Source: an uncultured Lachnobacterium sp.
GTDB lineage: Bacteria > Bacillota > Clostridia > Lachnospirales > Lachnospiraceae
Length of the DNA stretch: 7,524 nt
NCBI GenBank assembly: GCA_945971355.1
Contig: CAMFPD010000101.1
Span: 1-7,524 of the forward strand
Reading direction: 5' to 3'
Below are positions 1-6,840 of the stretch, one piece after another (position 1 is the first letter of the stretch; each line of letters begins with the position of its first letter). The notes beneath the pieces were generated by a model, which saw only the letters and a list, made by a program, of their open reading frames with translations, searched no databases and was not told where the DNA came from. Made by a program: the position numbers and the translations under genes.

Positions 1-21
1 ATTCTTTGGACAAATTGACAT
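1..21 (-). CDS. rpmF: 50S ribosomal protein L32, N-terminal fragment (cut by window edge)
   Basis: Seven codons are visible, ATG at 21-19 reading MSICPKN, and the gene continues outside the window. This matches the usual start of clostridial L32, a small protein of the large ribosomal subunit, usually about 60 residues. A strong Shine-Dalgarno (AAGGAGG, 31-37) precedes the ATG, and only four bases separate it from the stop codon of the DUF177 gene upstream. DUF177 followed by rpmF is a widely conserved bacterial pair, which supports the call despite the short visible stretch. It is expected to be transcribed with DUF177 from the promoter near 575-603. Confidence 0.85.
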
Positions 22-25
22 TTGT

Positions 26-547
26 TTACACCTCCTTAAACTTGTTAAATATATCTTGGATTGCTGCCATTCTTGGATCAAGTTCTGTTCTCTCGCAACT
101 GCAGGCTCCCTTATTCAAGTTCATCCCGCAGACTTTACAAATTCCTTTGCAATCGTCCTTGCACAGAACTCTCATTGGCCAGTTCACCAAAATCTCGGCG
201 TAGACAAGTTTATCTACATCAAGTTCAAACCCAATCAGGTAGTCAGTTTCCTCCATCTCTTCATCGACAATTCCCTCATCTGTAATCGTAAGTTCCTTAT
301 CAATTTCAAAATGGATTGGTGTTGGAACTTCTTCCAAGCACCTGCCACACGGTATTGCCAACTTCACATCAACGCTCCCCTGGATAAGCAGCCGCTTGTT
401 CTCCTGATTAGCAATATGAAGAGTAATCGGTGACTTCTCAAGAACAGGATAATCTCCTAATTTCGACTCAAATGTTGAAAGCGAAAGCTCCACAACCTCA
501 TCAGCCTCTTTATTAATTGATTTTACAATGGTTGAAATATCAATCAT
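26..547 (-). CDS. YceD/DUF177 family protein (YlbN-like), putative 23S rRNA accumulation factor
   Basis: The product is 173 residues from the chosen start (MIDISTIVKS). A CxxC pair (C67, C70; IPCGRC) in the middle and a C-terminal cysteine cluster (C129, C133, C137, C140, C149, C151; DCKGICKVCGMNLN) followed by ELDPRMAAI are the signature of DUF177/YceD (B. subtilis YlbN). The cysteines suggest metal binding. Homologues are linked to accumulation of large-subunit rRNA and are encoded next to rpmF, as here. A longer frame starting at ATG 583 is less likely: AGGAG at 555-559 sits 7 bases before ATG 547, and the predicted transcription start (about 568) lies downstream of 583. A GTG at 548-550 is a weaker alternative start. 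The exact biochemical role is unknown. Confidence 0.88.
   Translation of the reverse strand: MIDISTIVKSINKEADEVVELSLSTFESKLGDYPVLEKSPITLHIANQENKRLLIQGSVDVKLAIPCGRCLEEVPTPIHFEIDKELTITDEGIVDEEMEETDYLIGFELDVDKLVYAEILVNWPMRVLCKDDCKGICKVCGMNLNKGACSCERTELDPRMAAIQDIFNKFKEV
31..37 (-). promoter_or_regulatory. Ribosome binding site of rpmF, embedded in the DUF177 coding end
   Basis: AAGGAGG lies 9 bases before the rpmF ATG and is formed by the last sense codons of DUF177 (AAG GAG GTG, then TAA). The site lies entirely inside translated sequence, which suggests that translation of the two genes is linked. Confidence 0.8.
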
Positions 548-554
548 CACATTT

Positions 555-559
555 CTCCT
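555..559 (-). promoter_or_regulatory. Ribosome binding site deciding the DUF177 start
   Basis: AGGAG lies 7 bases upstream of ATG 547. No comparable site precedes the upstream in-frame ATG at 581-583, which overlaps the -10 region. This site therefore selects the 173-residue form. Confidence 0.8.
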
Positions 560-574
560 ATTCACACCTTGACA

Positions 575-603
575 ATTATACATATAGGCATATTGTTTGT
601 CAA
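575..603 (-). promoter_or_regulatory. Consensus sigma-A promoter for DUF177-rpmF
   Basis: On the minus strand TTGACA (598-603) and TATAAT (575-580) are separated by exactly 17 bases (581-597). Both hexamers match consensus in full. Transcription should start near 568, giving a leader of about 20 bases that contains the AGGAG site. The -35 box begins 7 bases after the ackA stop codon and no terminator hairpin separates them, so ackA read-through probably adds to expression. Confidence 0.85.
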
Positions 604-610
604 CATTTTT

Positions 611-1801
611 TTAAACTAATCTTACAGTTTCTCTACAGATAGCTAATTCTTCATTTGTAGGAATAACAACAACCTTAACCTTTGAGTCTGGTGTGGAAAT
701 AGTAGCTTCCACGCCTCTTGCGCTGTCATTAACCTCTTTATCCAGATTGATTCCAAGATATCCAAGATAACTTAGAACATTCTCTCTAATATGCTGTGTA
801 TTCTCACCAATTCCTGCTGTGAATGCGATTGCATCTACGCCATTCATTGCAGCAACATAAGAACCGATGTATTTTGCTACTCTGTAGCAGAATACGTCAA
901 TAGCCATTGCCGCCTTCTCATTTCCATCTTCTCTTGCAGCTGTAAGATCACGGAAATCACTTGATACTCCTGACATTCCAAAAACTCCTGATTTCTTATT
1001 GAGAACTTCCATAACACCATCAATATCAAGATTTTCCTTCTTTGCTATAAACTCCATAATAGATGGGTCAATATCACCGCAACGTGTTCCCATTACAAGA
1101 CCCTCAAGAGGAGTGAGGCCCATTGATGTATCAACACATTTTCCATTTAAAACAGCACTGATTGATGCACCGTTTCCAAGATGTGCAACTATAATCTTTG
1201 AGTTATTATAATCTATTCCAAGGTACTCTGCTGTTGCCTTTGATACGAAGTCATGGCTTGTACCATGGAAACCATATCTTCTAACTTTGTACTTATCGTA
1301 GTACTCATATGGAAGACCATAGAGATATGCTTTTGCAGGCATTGTCTGATGGAATGCTGTATCAAATACACCTACCATAGGTACATTTGGCATCAGAGCC
1401 TGGCATGCACGAATTCCAATGATATTTGCCGGATTGTGAAGCGGTGCAAGGTCATTACACTCCTCAACAGTCTTAATAACATCCTCAGTAATAACAACAG
1501 AGCTTGCAAACTTCTCTCCACCATGAACCACACGATGTCCAACGGCATTTATCTCTGAAAGGCTTTTAATTGCACCTGTCTTCTCATTTACAAGAGCATC
1601 AAGAACCATCTGGATTGCTTCCTTATGTGTTGGCATTGCAGCGTCAGTAATCTCCTTATCAAGACCTGCCTTCTGGTAAGTAAGTCTTCCATCAATTCCT
1701 ATTCTCTCACAAAGACCCTTTGCAAGAACCTCTTCTGATTCGGAATCAATAAGCTGATATTTCAGCGATGAACTTCCGCAATTAATTACTAGTACATTCA
1801 T
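611..1801 (-). CDS. ackA: Acetate kinase
   Basis: This 396-residue protein is of normal family length. It catalyses acetyl phosphate + ADP = acetate + ATP, the last step of fermentative acetate formation in the cytoplasm. Visible signatures are the N-terminal NCGSSSLKYQ (N7), GHRVVHGGEKF (R90), VFDTAFHQTMP (D147), RRYGFHGTSH (H179), AHLGNGASISA (phosphate loop), MGTRCGDIDPS (R240), FTAGIGENTQHIRE (adenosine site) and PTNEELAI (E384/E385). The counterparts of the catalytic Asn, Arg, Asp, His, Arg and Glu are all present, so it should be active. The start is supported by AAGGAG at 1810-1815, 8 bases before the ATG. Phosphotransacetylase (pta), a frequent partner, is not adjacent: the upstream neighbour is the divergent tmcAL. 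ackA seems to have its own promoter at 1840-1868. Confidence 0.97.
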   Translation of the reverse strand: MNVLVINCGSSSLKYQLIDSESEEVLAKGLCERIGIDGRLTYQKAGLDKEITDAAMPTHKEAIQMVLDALVNEKTGAIKSLSEINAVGHRVVHGGEKFASSVVITEDVIKTVEECNDLAPLHNPANIIGIRACQALMPNVPMVGVFDTAFHQTMPAKAYLYGLPYEYYDKYKVRRYGFHGTSHDFVSKATAEYLGIDYNNSKIIVAHLGNGASISAVLNGKCVDTSMGLTPLEGLVMGTRCGDIDPSIMEFIAKKENLDIDGVMEVLNKKSGVFGMSGVSSDFRDLTAAREDGNEKAAMAIDVFCYRVAKYIGSYVAAMNGVDAIAFTAGIGENTQHIRENVLSYLGYLGINLDKEVNDSARGVEATISTPDSKVKVVVIPTNEELAICRETVRLV

Positions 1802-1839
1802 TTTCTTATCTCCTTCTTAATTATTTACATACTGTAGTG

Positions 1840-1868
1840 ATTATAAACCCATTTTTTAAAGCATACAA
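1840..1868 (-). promoter_or_regulatory. Promoter of ackA
   Basis: On the minus strand TTGTAT (1863-1868) and a perfect TATAAT (1840-1845) are spaced by 17 bases. The predicted start near 1833 leaves a leader of about 31 bases. The -35 region lies within the likely polymerase footprint of the divergent tmcAL promoter. Confidence 0.75.
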
Positions 1869-1878
1869 GGGTAAAATA

Positions 1879-1887
1879 TGTTATTAT
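1879..1887 (+). promoter_or_regulatory. Extended -10 promoter of tmcAL
   Basis: TGTTATTAT is a TGn extended -10 element followed by TATTAT (1882-1887). No good -35 hexamer is visible at 17 bases upstream, as is common for extended -10 promoters. Transcription would start near 1894, giving a short leader with GGAGG at 1904-1908, 9 bases before the ATG. Confidence 0.6.
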
Positions 1888-1917
1888 GAATTAACAAACT
1901 TATGGAGGTACCTATAA

Positions 1918-3153
1918 ATGAAGGTTTCAGGAGTTATAACTGAATATAATCCTTTTCACAATGGTCATAAATATCAGCTAGATAAAATCAGAGAAGAGAC
2001 ACATTCAGATTACATTATTGTCGCTATGAGTGGTAATTTTGTGCAAAGGGGAACTCCTGCATTTCTAGATAAATATTTGCGTACTGAAATAGCTCTCAAA
2101 TGTGGAGCTGATTTGGTCTTAGAAATTCCAGTCATTGGTGCAACTGCTTCTGCCGAAAGCTTTGCAAATGCAGGTGTATCCATTCTAAATAGTACAGGTG
2201 TTGTTTCATACCTGTGCTACGGTGTTGAAAAGAAATCAGACATTATCTCTAAAATAGCATCTTTTCTACGGAATCCAAGCACCAAATTCAATGAAAAGCT
2301 TGCCACATATACAAAATCTGGTGACAGCTTTCCTGTAGCAAGAGCAAAGGCACTTTGCAATTTTTTCCCAGACGAAGAAAAAGCTGCCGTGGAAGATATT
2401 TTAAAAACTCCAAACAACATACTTGGTATAGAATACGAAAAGGCGCTTAAAAGCACCAGTATATCCGGACACCAGATCAAGCGCATAGGCGAAGACTACC
2501 ACTCTACAAACCTATCTTCTGATTTTGCCTCTGCAAGTGCTATCAGGGAAGCAGTCTTTAACGATTATTCTCTCTCTGATATCGAAAAATATGTTCCAAA
2601 GGAGATGTATGAAATATTAAAAACAAGCACCAGTAATTTCATTAGCTGCGTCAAACCTGATGATATATCTCAGCTATTGTATTACAAGCTCATGTTAGGT
2701 ATGCAAAATTCTTTTGACGCTTTCTCAGACTGCACTGAAGAGCTCTCATCCAAAATCTGTAATAATATATATCAGTTTGAAAGTTTCACTCAATTTTCCA
2801 GTCTCCTGAAGAGCAAAAATTATACGCTTACCCGAATCAATCGAGTATTGACTCATATTTTACTTGATATAAAAAAGACAGATACCTTACCAGAAAACAA
2901 TGCCCCTTATTTGAGAGTTCTTGGTTTTAAAAAGGGAAGCTCTGCTCTTCTACACGAAATAAAAGAAAAGGCATCTGCCCCCCTTATAACAAAGGTTGCC
3001 GACGCCTCTTCACAATTATCACCACACTCATATGAGATTTTCAAAAAAGATATTTTTGCATCTGATTTGTATAGAAGCATTGCCACAAAATCCGATACTT
3101 CTGTAATTAACAATTCAAACGAATACACTAAGGGATTAATTATAATTCCATAA
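1918..3153 (+). CDS. tmcAL: tRNA(Met) cytidine acetate ligase (TmcAL, formerly YlbM/DUF795)
   Basis: The 411 residues match the usual family length. TmcAL forms N4-acetylcytidine at the wobble position C34 of elongator tRNA(Met), activating acetate directly with ATP. The nucleotidyltransferase-like N-terminus shows GVITEYNPFHNGH with the HxGH nucleotide-binding motif at H14-H17, then AMSGNFVQRGTPAFLDK (36-52) and GADLVLEIP (63-71). Further family marks are FASASAIREA (203-212), RINRVLTHILL (306-316), YLRVLGFKKG (331-340) and the C-terminal NEYTKGLIIIP. GGAGG sits 9 bases before the ATG. It is divergent from ackA, whose substrates and products (acetate, ATP) TmcAL consumes. Its end overlaps that of aroB by 14 bases on the opposite strand. 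No membrane segments or signal peptide are seen, so it should be cytoplasmic. Confidence 0.93.
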   Translation: MKVSGVITEYNPFHNGHKYQLDKIREETHSDYIIVAMSGNFVQRGTPAFLDKYLRTEIALKCGADLVLEIPVIGATASAESFANAGVSILNSTGVVSYLCYGVEKKSDIISKIASFLRNPSTKFNEKLATYTKSGDSFPVARAKALCNFFPDEEKAAVEDILKTPNNILGIEYEKALKSTSISGHQIKRIGEDYHSTNLSSDFASASAIREAVFNDYSLSDIEKYVPKEMYEILKTSTSNFISCVKPDDISQLLYYKLMLGMQNSFDAFSDCTEELSSKICNNIYQFESFTQFSSLLKSKNYTLTRINRVLTHILLDIKKTDTLPENNAPYLRVLGFKKGSSALLHEIKEKASAPLITKVADASSQLSPHSYEIFKKDIFASDLYRSIATKSDTSVINNSNEYTKGLIIIP

Positions 3154-3156
3154 TTA
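3137..3156. repeat. AT-only inverted repeat at the convergent gene ends
   Basis: TAATTAT (3137-3143) and ATAATTA (3150-3156) form a 7-bp perfect inverted repeat with a 6-base loop, covering the stop codons of both tmcAL and aroB. It has no G-C pairs and no strong T-run, so it would be a poor terminator, and no better terminator is visible between the convergent genes. Confidence 0.35.
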
Positions 3157-4252
3157 TTTCACGGGCAAGTTCTTCCTCGATAGGCTTAGCATATACTCCT
3201 GGGGCAAATTCAACCACATCTCCAATGCCCTTTTGGAGTACAAATCTAAGCTTTCCATCCCTTACCTTTTTGTCAGTGTATAACTTTTTAACAAGAGTCT
3301 CCCTGTCAATATAGTCGGGTATCTGTGTTGGTAATCCAGCTCTGTTATAAAGTTCTATAACTCTATTTGCCTGTTCTTCCGACATATATCCAAGTCTTGC
3401 TGATAAAAGTGCCTCAGCGGCCATTCCAATTCCAAGGGCTTCTCCATGTAAAAGCTTATAATCACTAACTGTCTCAATGGCACGTCCCACAGTATGACCC
3501 AGATTAAGGATTTCCCTCAATCCACTTTCTCTCTCATCTTTCATAACAACCTCGTATTTAATACGACAATTGTTTTCTGCAATATATTCGCAGGCAAACT
3601 TCTCAAAATTCAGAATTGATTCCAGATTTTCTTCGATAAATTCAAACATATCCTTGCTTGCAAGGCATGCATGCTTTATTGTCTCTGCCATTCCACTTGC
3701 CATCTGACGCTTTGGAAGTGTAGCCCATGCCGCGATATCAATATACACCTTCTTCGGCTGATTAAAAAGCCCTATAAGATTTGTCGCCAAAGGAGTATCC
3801 ACTGCTGTTTTTCCTCCAACCGAAGCGTCTGCTGCTGCCAAAAGTGTTGTGGCATAGTTTATAAACGGCACACCCCTTGCATATGTTCCAGCTATAAAAC
3901 CAGCTAAATCTGTAACAACACCACCGCCTACTGCAATAATACAACAGTCTCTTCGATAGCCCTTTTCGAGCATAGCATCCTCTACCTTTGCTTTTGTCTC
4001 TCTGGTCTTGCTTTTCTCACCTGCCGGGATTACAAACATATCCACCGAGAAACCAGCCTTAATGAGCTTCTCACAAATAGGCTTCGCATACAAATCCCTG
4101 ACATTTGTATCTGTGATAACAGCAAACTTCTTGAGCTTTCCCACAAGACCTTTTCCCAAATCATCAATCAACTCACTTTGAAGTTCATACCCAATGGAAA
4201 TATCATAGGTATCATCTACAACTCTCTTTAATTCAACATTAAATGTACTCAC
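3140..4252 (-). CDS. aroB: 3-dehydroquinate synthase
   Basis: The 370-residue protein converts DAHP to 3-dehydroquinate, the second step of the shikimate pathway to aromatic amino acids, using NAD and a divalent metal. Visible marks are IPAGEKSKT (75-83), the NAD-binding AVGGGVVTDLAGF (107-119), TTLLAAADASVGGKTAVD (135-152, with D142 and K148), MAETIKH (188-194), LNLGHTVGRAIE (249-260) and LLHGEALGIGM (267-277). Metal ligands are predicted as E190, H253 and H269. The usual PTTLLAQVDSSVGGKT motif reads ATTLLAAADASVGGKT here, but the key Asp and Lys are kept. The start is GTG at 4252-4250 with AGGAG 6 bases upstream. It lies 14 bases after the stop of the EAL gene on the same strand, so the two are probably co-transcribed. 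Confidence 0.95.
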   Translation of the reverse strand: MSTFNVELKRVVDDTYDISIGYELQSELIDDLGKGLVGKLKKFAVITDTNVRDLYAKPICEKLIKAGFSVDMFVIPAGEKSKTRETKAKVEDAMLEKGYRRDCCIIAVGGGVVTDLAGFIAGTYARGVPFINYATTLLAAADASVGGKTAVDTPLATNLIGLFNQPKKVYIDIAAWATLPKRQMASGMAETIKHACLASKDMFEFIEENLESILNFEKFACEYIAENNCRIKYEVVMKDERESGLREILNLGHTVGRAIETVSDYKLLHGEALGIGMAAEALLSARLGYMSEEQANRVIELYNRAGLPTQIPDYIDRETLVKKLYTDKKVRDGKLRFVLQKGIGDVVEFAPGVYAKPIEEELAREIIMEL

Positions 4253-4258
4253 GTTACT

Positions 4259-4263
4259 CTCCT
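4259..4263 (-). promoter_or_regulatory. Ribosome binding site selecting a GTG start for aroB
   Basis: AGGAG lies 6 bases upstream of the GTG at 4252-4250, within the 14-base gap after the EAL gene's TAG. The spacing and the lack of an alternative nearby ATG support a GTG start. Confidence 0.75.
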
Positions 4264-4266
4264 AAA

Positions 4267-6600
4267 CTAGTTTTTTGCCAACTCATCTATAATGATATGT
4301 ATATCTTCGAAGGTATAATCACTTGCATATTTCTCAAATTGTTCCACCGTAAGTGGTCTTGAATAATAGAATCCCTGAACGATTCTACATCCAACTTTTC
4401 TTAACAGCTCAAGTTTTTCCTCATTCTCAACACCTTCTGCAATTACCGGCATCTTCAAATTGTATGCTAAATTGACAATACTTTCAACAACCTTTTCCGC
4501 TCTAGTTTCATCTTCTGTTTTTTCAAAGAACTTCATATCAAGCTTCAGTACATCTGCTGATATATCCTTTAAACTGTTAAGAGATGAATATCCACAGCCG
4601 AAATCATCAATTTCAACAATAAATCCATACTGTTGTAATCGTTTCACCAAAGCCATTTGTTCATCCACATTAATTGCAAATGCGCTCTCAGTAATTTCCA
4701 GTTTTAATTTTCTTGGATCAATTTCATATTTTTCCACAAGTCCTGTAATATCCCTATAAATATCCGATAAATAGAAATCCTTCGCAGAAATATTTACTGA
4801 AACAGAATAATTCTCCTTGCCCAGCTTTTTCCACTTTGCAAGCAACATGCAGGCTTCTTCCCACACATAGTAATCAAGTTCACTTATCATGCAGTTATCC
4901 TCAAACACACTGATAAATTCGCCTGGATAAACCAATCCCTTTTGCGGATGGTTCCATCTCACCAGAGCCTCCGCTCCAACTATCTTATTCTCCACGATAT
5001 CCATCTGTGGTTGTAAATATATCTCAAACTGTCTCTCTTTGAATGCCTTTTTTAACTCATCCTCCGAGGTTGCCTCCAAAACCAGTCTATCATGTAAGCT
5101 TTCATCATAATAACCGATTATTCCCATTCGCTTATGTCTCACATCATCCAGAACCATATCCGTTCTATTCAGTATGTCATCAGCAGAACGCAGCCTGTTT
5201 TTTATCACATATGCGCCCAGATAATAATGTACTGTCAGTCCATAACCTCTTGAAGAAATAACAGAATTGCACACATCAATAAACCTCTTTTCATTATAAT
5301 CCTTATAAGGCATCATAAGTGCAAATCTATCAGCTTCAATTCTAGCAAAAATCCATTTTGAAAGTTTTCTGCTATTGAAGCCTTCTGTAATTGATAAAAT
5401 CAAATCATCCCCAATCTTTTTACCCAGAATATCATTAAACATCTTGAACTGACATATATCTGCAAGAAGAATAATAAAATCTTCATTTGGATTTTCCTTT
5501 AGGGTATTTTCCATCACCTCAAGAAAATATTCTCTGTTCCACAATCCCGTCATGGAATCTCTGGTGGCATGGAATGTCGCTTCATCCTTAAGAGCCTCCT
5601 GTCTGGATATGTCATGATAAATTAACAATGTTCCTGCATAATGTCCATGCTTATCTCTAAGCTCATGACCATGTATGAGATATGTATCATCACCGTATTT
5701 TGTTGTCAATGTAAATTCCTGTGTTTTACCAGCTTTTCTTCTTTCCTTGGTCAAAATATATCTAAGGTCACTTCCCTGTGCAAATTCATACAGCCCAATT
5801 CCCTTATCTACCTTCAAAATTGATTTTGCCGGTTCATTTATCACCTGTAATTCATCATCATAGTCAAACATAAGTAATGGAACAGACACATTCTCAATAA
5901 CAAAATCCTTCATTCCAGCCATCCTGACCCTAGGCTGATATAAATAAGAATAAAAGATTATAACTTCACACACTGTCATTAACAAAACAATAGGAAAATT
6001 TAAAAATCCTGTTGCTATTCTTGCCACGGAACAAATCACAAGTCCCAATGAAAAAGAGATGCCCAGCTGCTTATACCTGCGCTTATAAAAATAATGAGCC
6101 CTTTTGGTCATTCTAAACATCATAAATGAAAGCAAAATTTCCATAAAAATACAATACACAATATGAATCATGTAAAAACCGTTTATTTCGGGTTGTAAAT
6201 ATATTCCGTACTCCTTTGTCTTAACAGCCTTAAACGAATAGAAATATCCAGTGCAAATATTCATAAATATTAACAACACATCAATTGTAGTAATGAATCT
6301 GGATACTGCTTTAACCGGCTTTTCATATTTAAAATCTATCTCACTGTAATTATATGAAAAATCCAGAATAAGGCTTATCACAATCACTTCTAAAATAAGT
6401 ACAAGCTGGTATTCAACTTCCAAAAATCTGAAGTCATTTATGAAAAATGATAAGAAATACAAAACATCCATTACCAGTATCGTTTTCAACTGATTTCTAA
6501 GTTGTTTTGTTTTCAGACTCTCCCCCTGCCCTATATGTATCATAAGGACAATTGTTATCGTAATAACAACAGAATACATTGATGCAAAATATAATTTCAT
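4267..6600 (-). CDS. Membrane-bound c-di-GMP phosphodiesterase: 7TM-like, PAS-like, degenerate GGDEF, EAL
   Basis: The protein has 777 residues. About seven hydrophobic segments fill residues 4-221 (roughly 4-23, 38-55, 64-84, 102-122, 142-163, 179-199, 202-221), like the 7TM sensor regions of some histidine kinases. A PAS-like stretch follows (about 228-335), then GGDEF (about 340-500; RDSMTGLWNREYF is conserved) and EAL (about 512-760). The GGDEF signature is replaced by E422-A-D-R-F and no RxxD inhibitory site precedes it, so cyclase activity is unlikely. In EAL the usual catalytic set is visible: E544 (EAL), N603 (VNIS), E635, D665-D666 (IDDFG), K686, E722 (AEGVE) and Q742 (QGFYYSRP). It should therefore hydrolyse c-di-GMP at the membrane in response to an unknown signal, with GGDEF perhaps acting as a regulatory GTP site. 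AGGAAA lies just upstream of the ATG. It leads aroB. Confidence 0.92.
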   Translation of the reverse strand: MKLYFASMYSVVITITIVLMIHIGQGESLKTKQLRNQLKTILVMDVLYFLSFFINDFRFLEVEYQLVLILEVIVISLILDFSYNYSEIDFKYEKPVKAVSRFITTIDVLLIFMNICTGYFYSFKAVKTKEYGIYLQPEINGFYMIHIVYCIFMEILLSFMMFRMTKRAHYFYKRRYKQLGISFSLGLVICSVARIATGFLNFPIVLLMTVCEVIIFYSYLYQPRVRMAGMKDFVIENVSVPLLMFDYDDELQVINEPAKSILKVDKGIGLYEFAQGSDLRYILTKERRKAGKTQEFTLTTKYGDDTYLIHGHELRDKHGHYAGTLLIYHDISRQEALKDEATFHATRDSMTGLWNREYFLEVMENTLKENPNEDFIILLADICQFKMFNDILGKKIGDDLILSITEGFNSRKLSKWIFARIEADRFALMMPYKDYNEKRFIDVCNSVISSRGYGLTVHYYLGAYVIKNRLRSADDILNRTDMVLDDVRHKRMGIIGYYDESLHDRLVLEATSEDELKKAFKERQFEIYLQPQMDIVENKIVGAEALVRWNHPQKGLVYPGEFISVFEDNCMISELDYYVWEEACMLLAKWKKLGKENYSVSVNISAKDFYLSDIYRDITGLVEKYEIDPRKLKLEITESAFAINVDEQMALVKRLQQYGFIVEIDDFGCGYSSLNSLKDISADVLKLDMKFFEKTEDETRAEKVVESIVNLAYNLKMPVIAEGVENEEKLELLRKVGCRIVQGFYYSRPLTVEQFEKYASDYTFEDIHIIIDELAKN

Positions 6601-6617
6601 AAAGTTTCCTCACGCTT

Positions 6618-6654
6618 TTCACAATAGTTGCCTTAATGTAATTAACAATAGTTA
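6618..6654. repeat. 13-bp direct repeat in the EAL leader, possible operator
   Basis: On the plus strand TTAACAATAGTTA (6642-6654) and TTCACAATAGTTG (6618-6630) match at 11 of 13 positions and start 24 bases apart. The copy nearer the promoter contains the short palindrome TAAC-AATA-GTTA. Both lie between the predicted transcription start and the Shine-Dalgarno, a position suited to a repressor or to RNA-level control. The binding factor is unknown. Confidence 0.5.
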
Positions 6655-6662
6655 CATGATTA

Positions 6663-6671
6663 ATTATATCA
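6663..6671 (-). promoter_or_regulatory. Extended -10 promoter of the EAL-aroB operon
   Basis: The minus strand reads TGATATAAT, a TGn extension plus perfect TATAAT. At 17 bases upstream only a poor -35 (TAGTAC) is seen. Transcription should start near 6656, leaving a leader of about 55 bases that contains a direct repeat. An inverted repeat, ATGAT (6656-6660) and ATCAT (6668-6672), covers the -10. Confidence 0.65.
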
Positions 6672-6672
6672 T

Positions 6673-6800
6673 TTGTGATAAAAAAGTACTAGTTTAATTG
6701 TTGTTTTTTATGCATTTTTCTATTCAAACCACATGATTTTATAACCAGAATAAAATTAAGTAACAAGCACGCTTAATGTCATTTAACCCGTCGGCATATT
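6673..6800. other. Gene-free spacer between the EAL promoter and the ncRNA terminator
   Basis: This AT-rich stretch has no open frame, hairpin or promoter that I can support. It would be the tail of a long leader if transcription read through the terminator at 6801-6840. Confidence 0.6.
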
Positions 6801-6840
6801 AAAAAGGCACCTACCGAACTTTTTGTTCTGCAGGCGCCTT
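6801..6840 (-). terminator. Intrinsic terminator of the predicted ncRNA
   Basis: On the minus strand AAGGCGCCT (6840-6832) pairs with AGGTGCCTT (6812-6804), nine pairs including one G-U. The stem extends inward through G-U, C-G, one A-G mismatch and GAAC/GTTC closing an AAAAA loop. It runs straight into a T-run. On the plus strand the hairpin contains an A-C mismatch and is not followed by T's, so it acts on the minus strand. Confidence 0.85.

Noticed and set aside
56..433. Plus-strand 125-residue frame opposite DUF177
   Set aside because: Shadow of the DUF177 gene: no ribosome binding site, no recognisable motif, and the opposite strand has a clear conserved product.
548..583. Longer N-terminus of DUF177 (MYNCQGVNRRNV)
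   Set aside because: Its ATG overlaps the -10 box and lies upstream of the predicted transcription start; AGGAG favours ATG 547.
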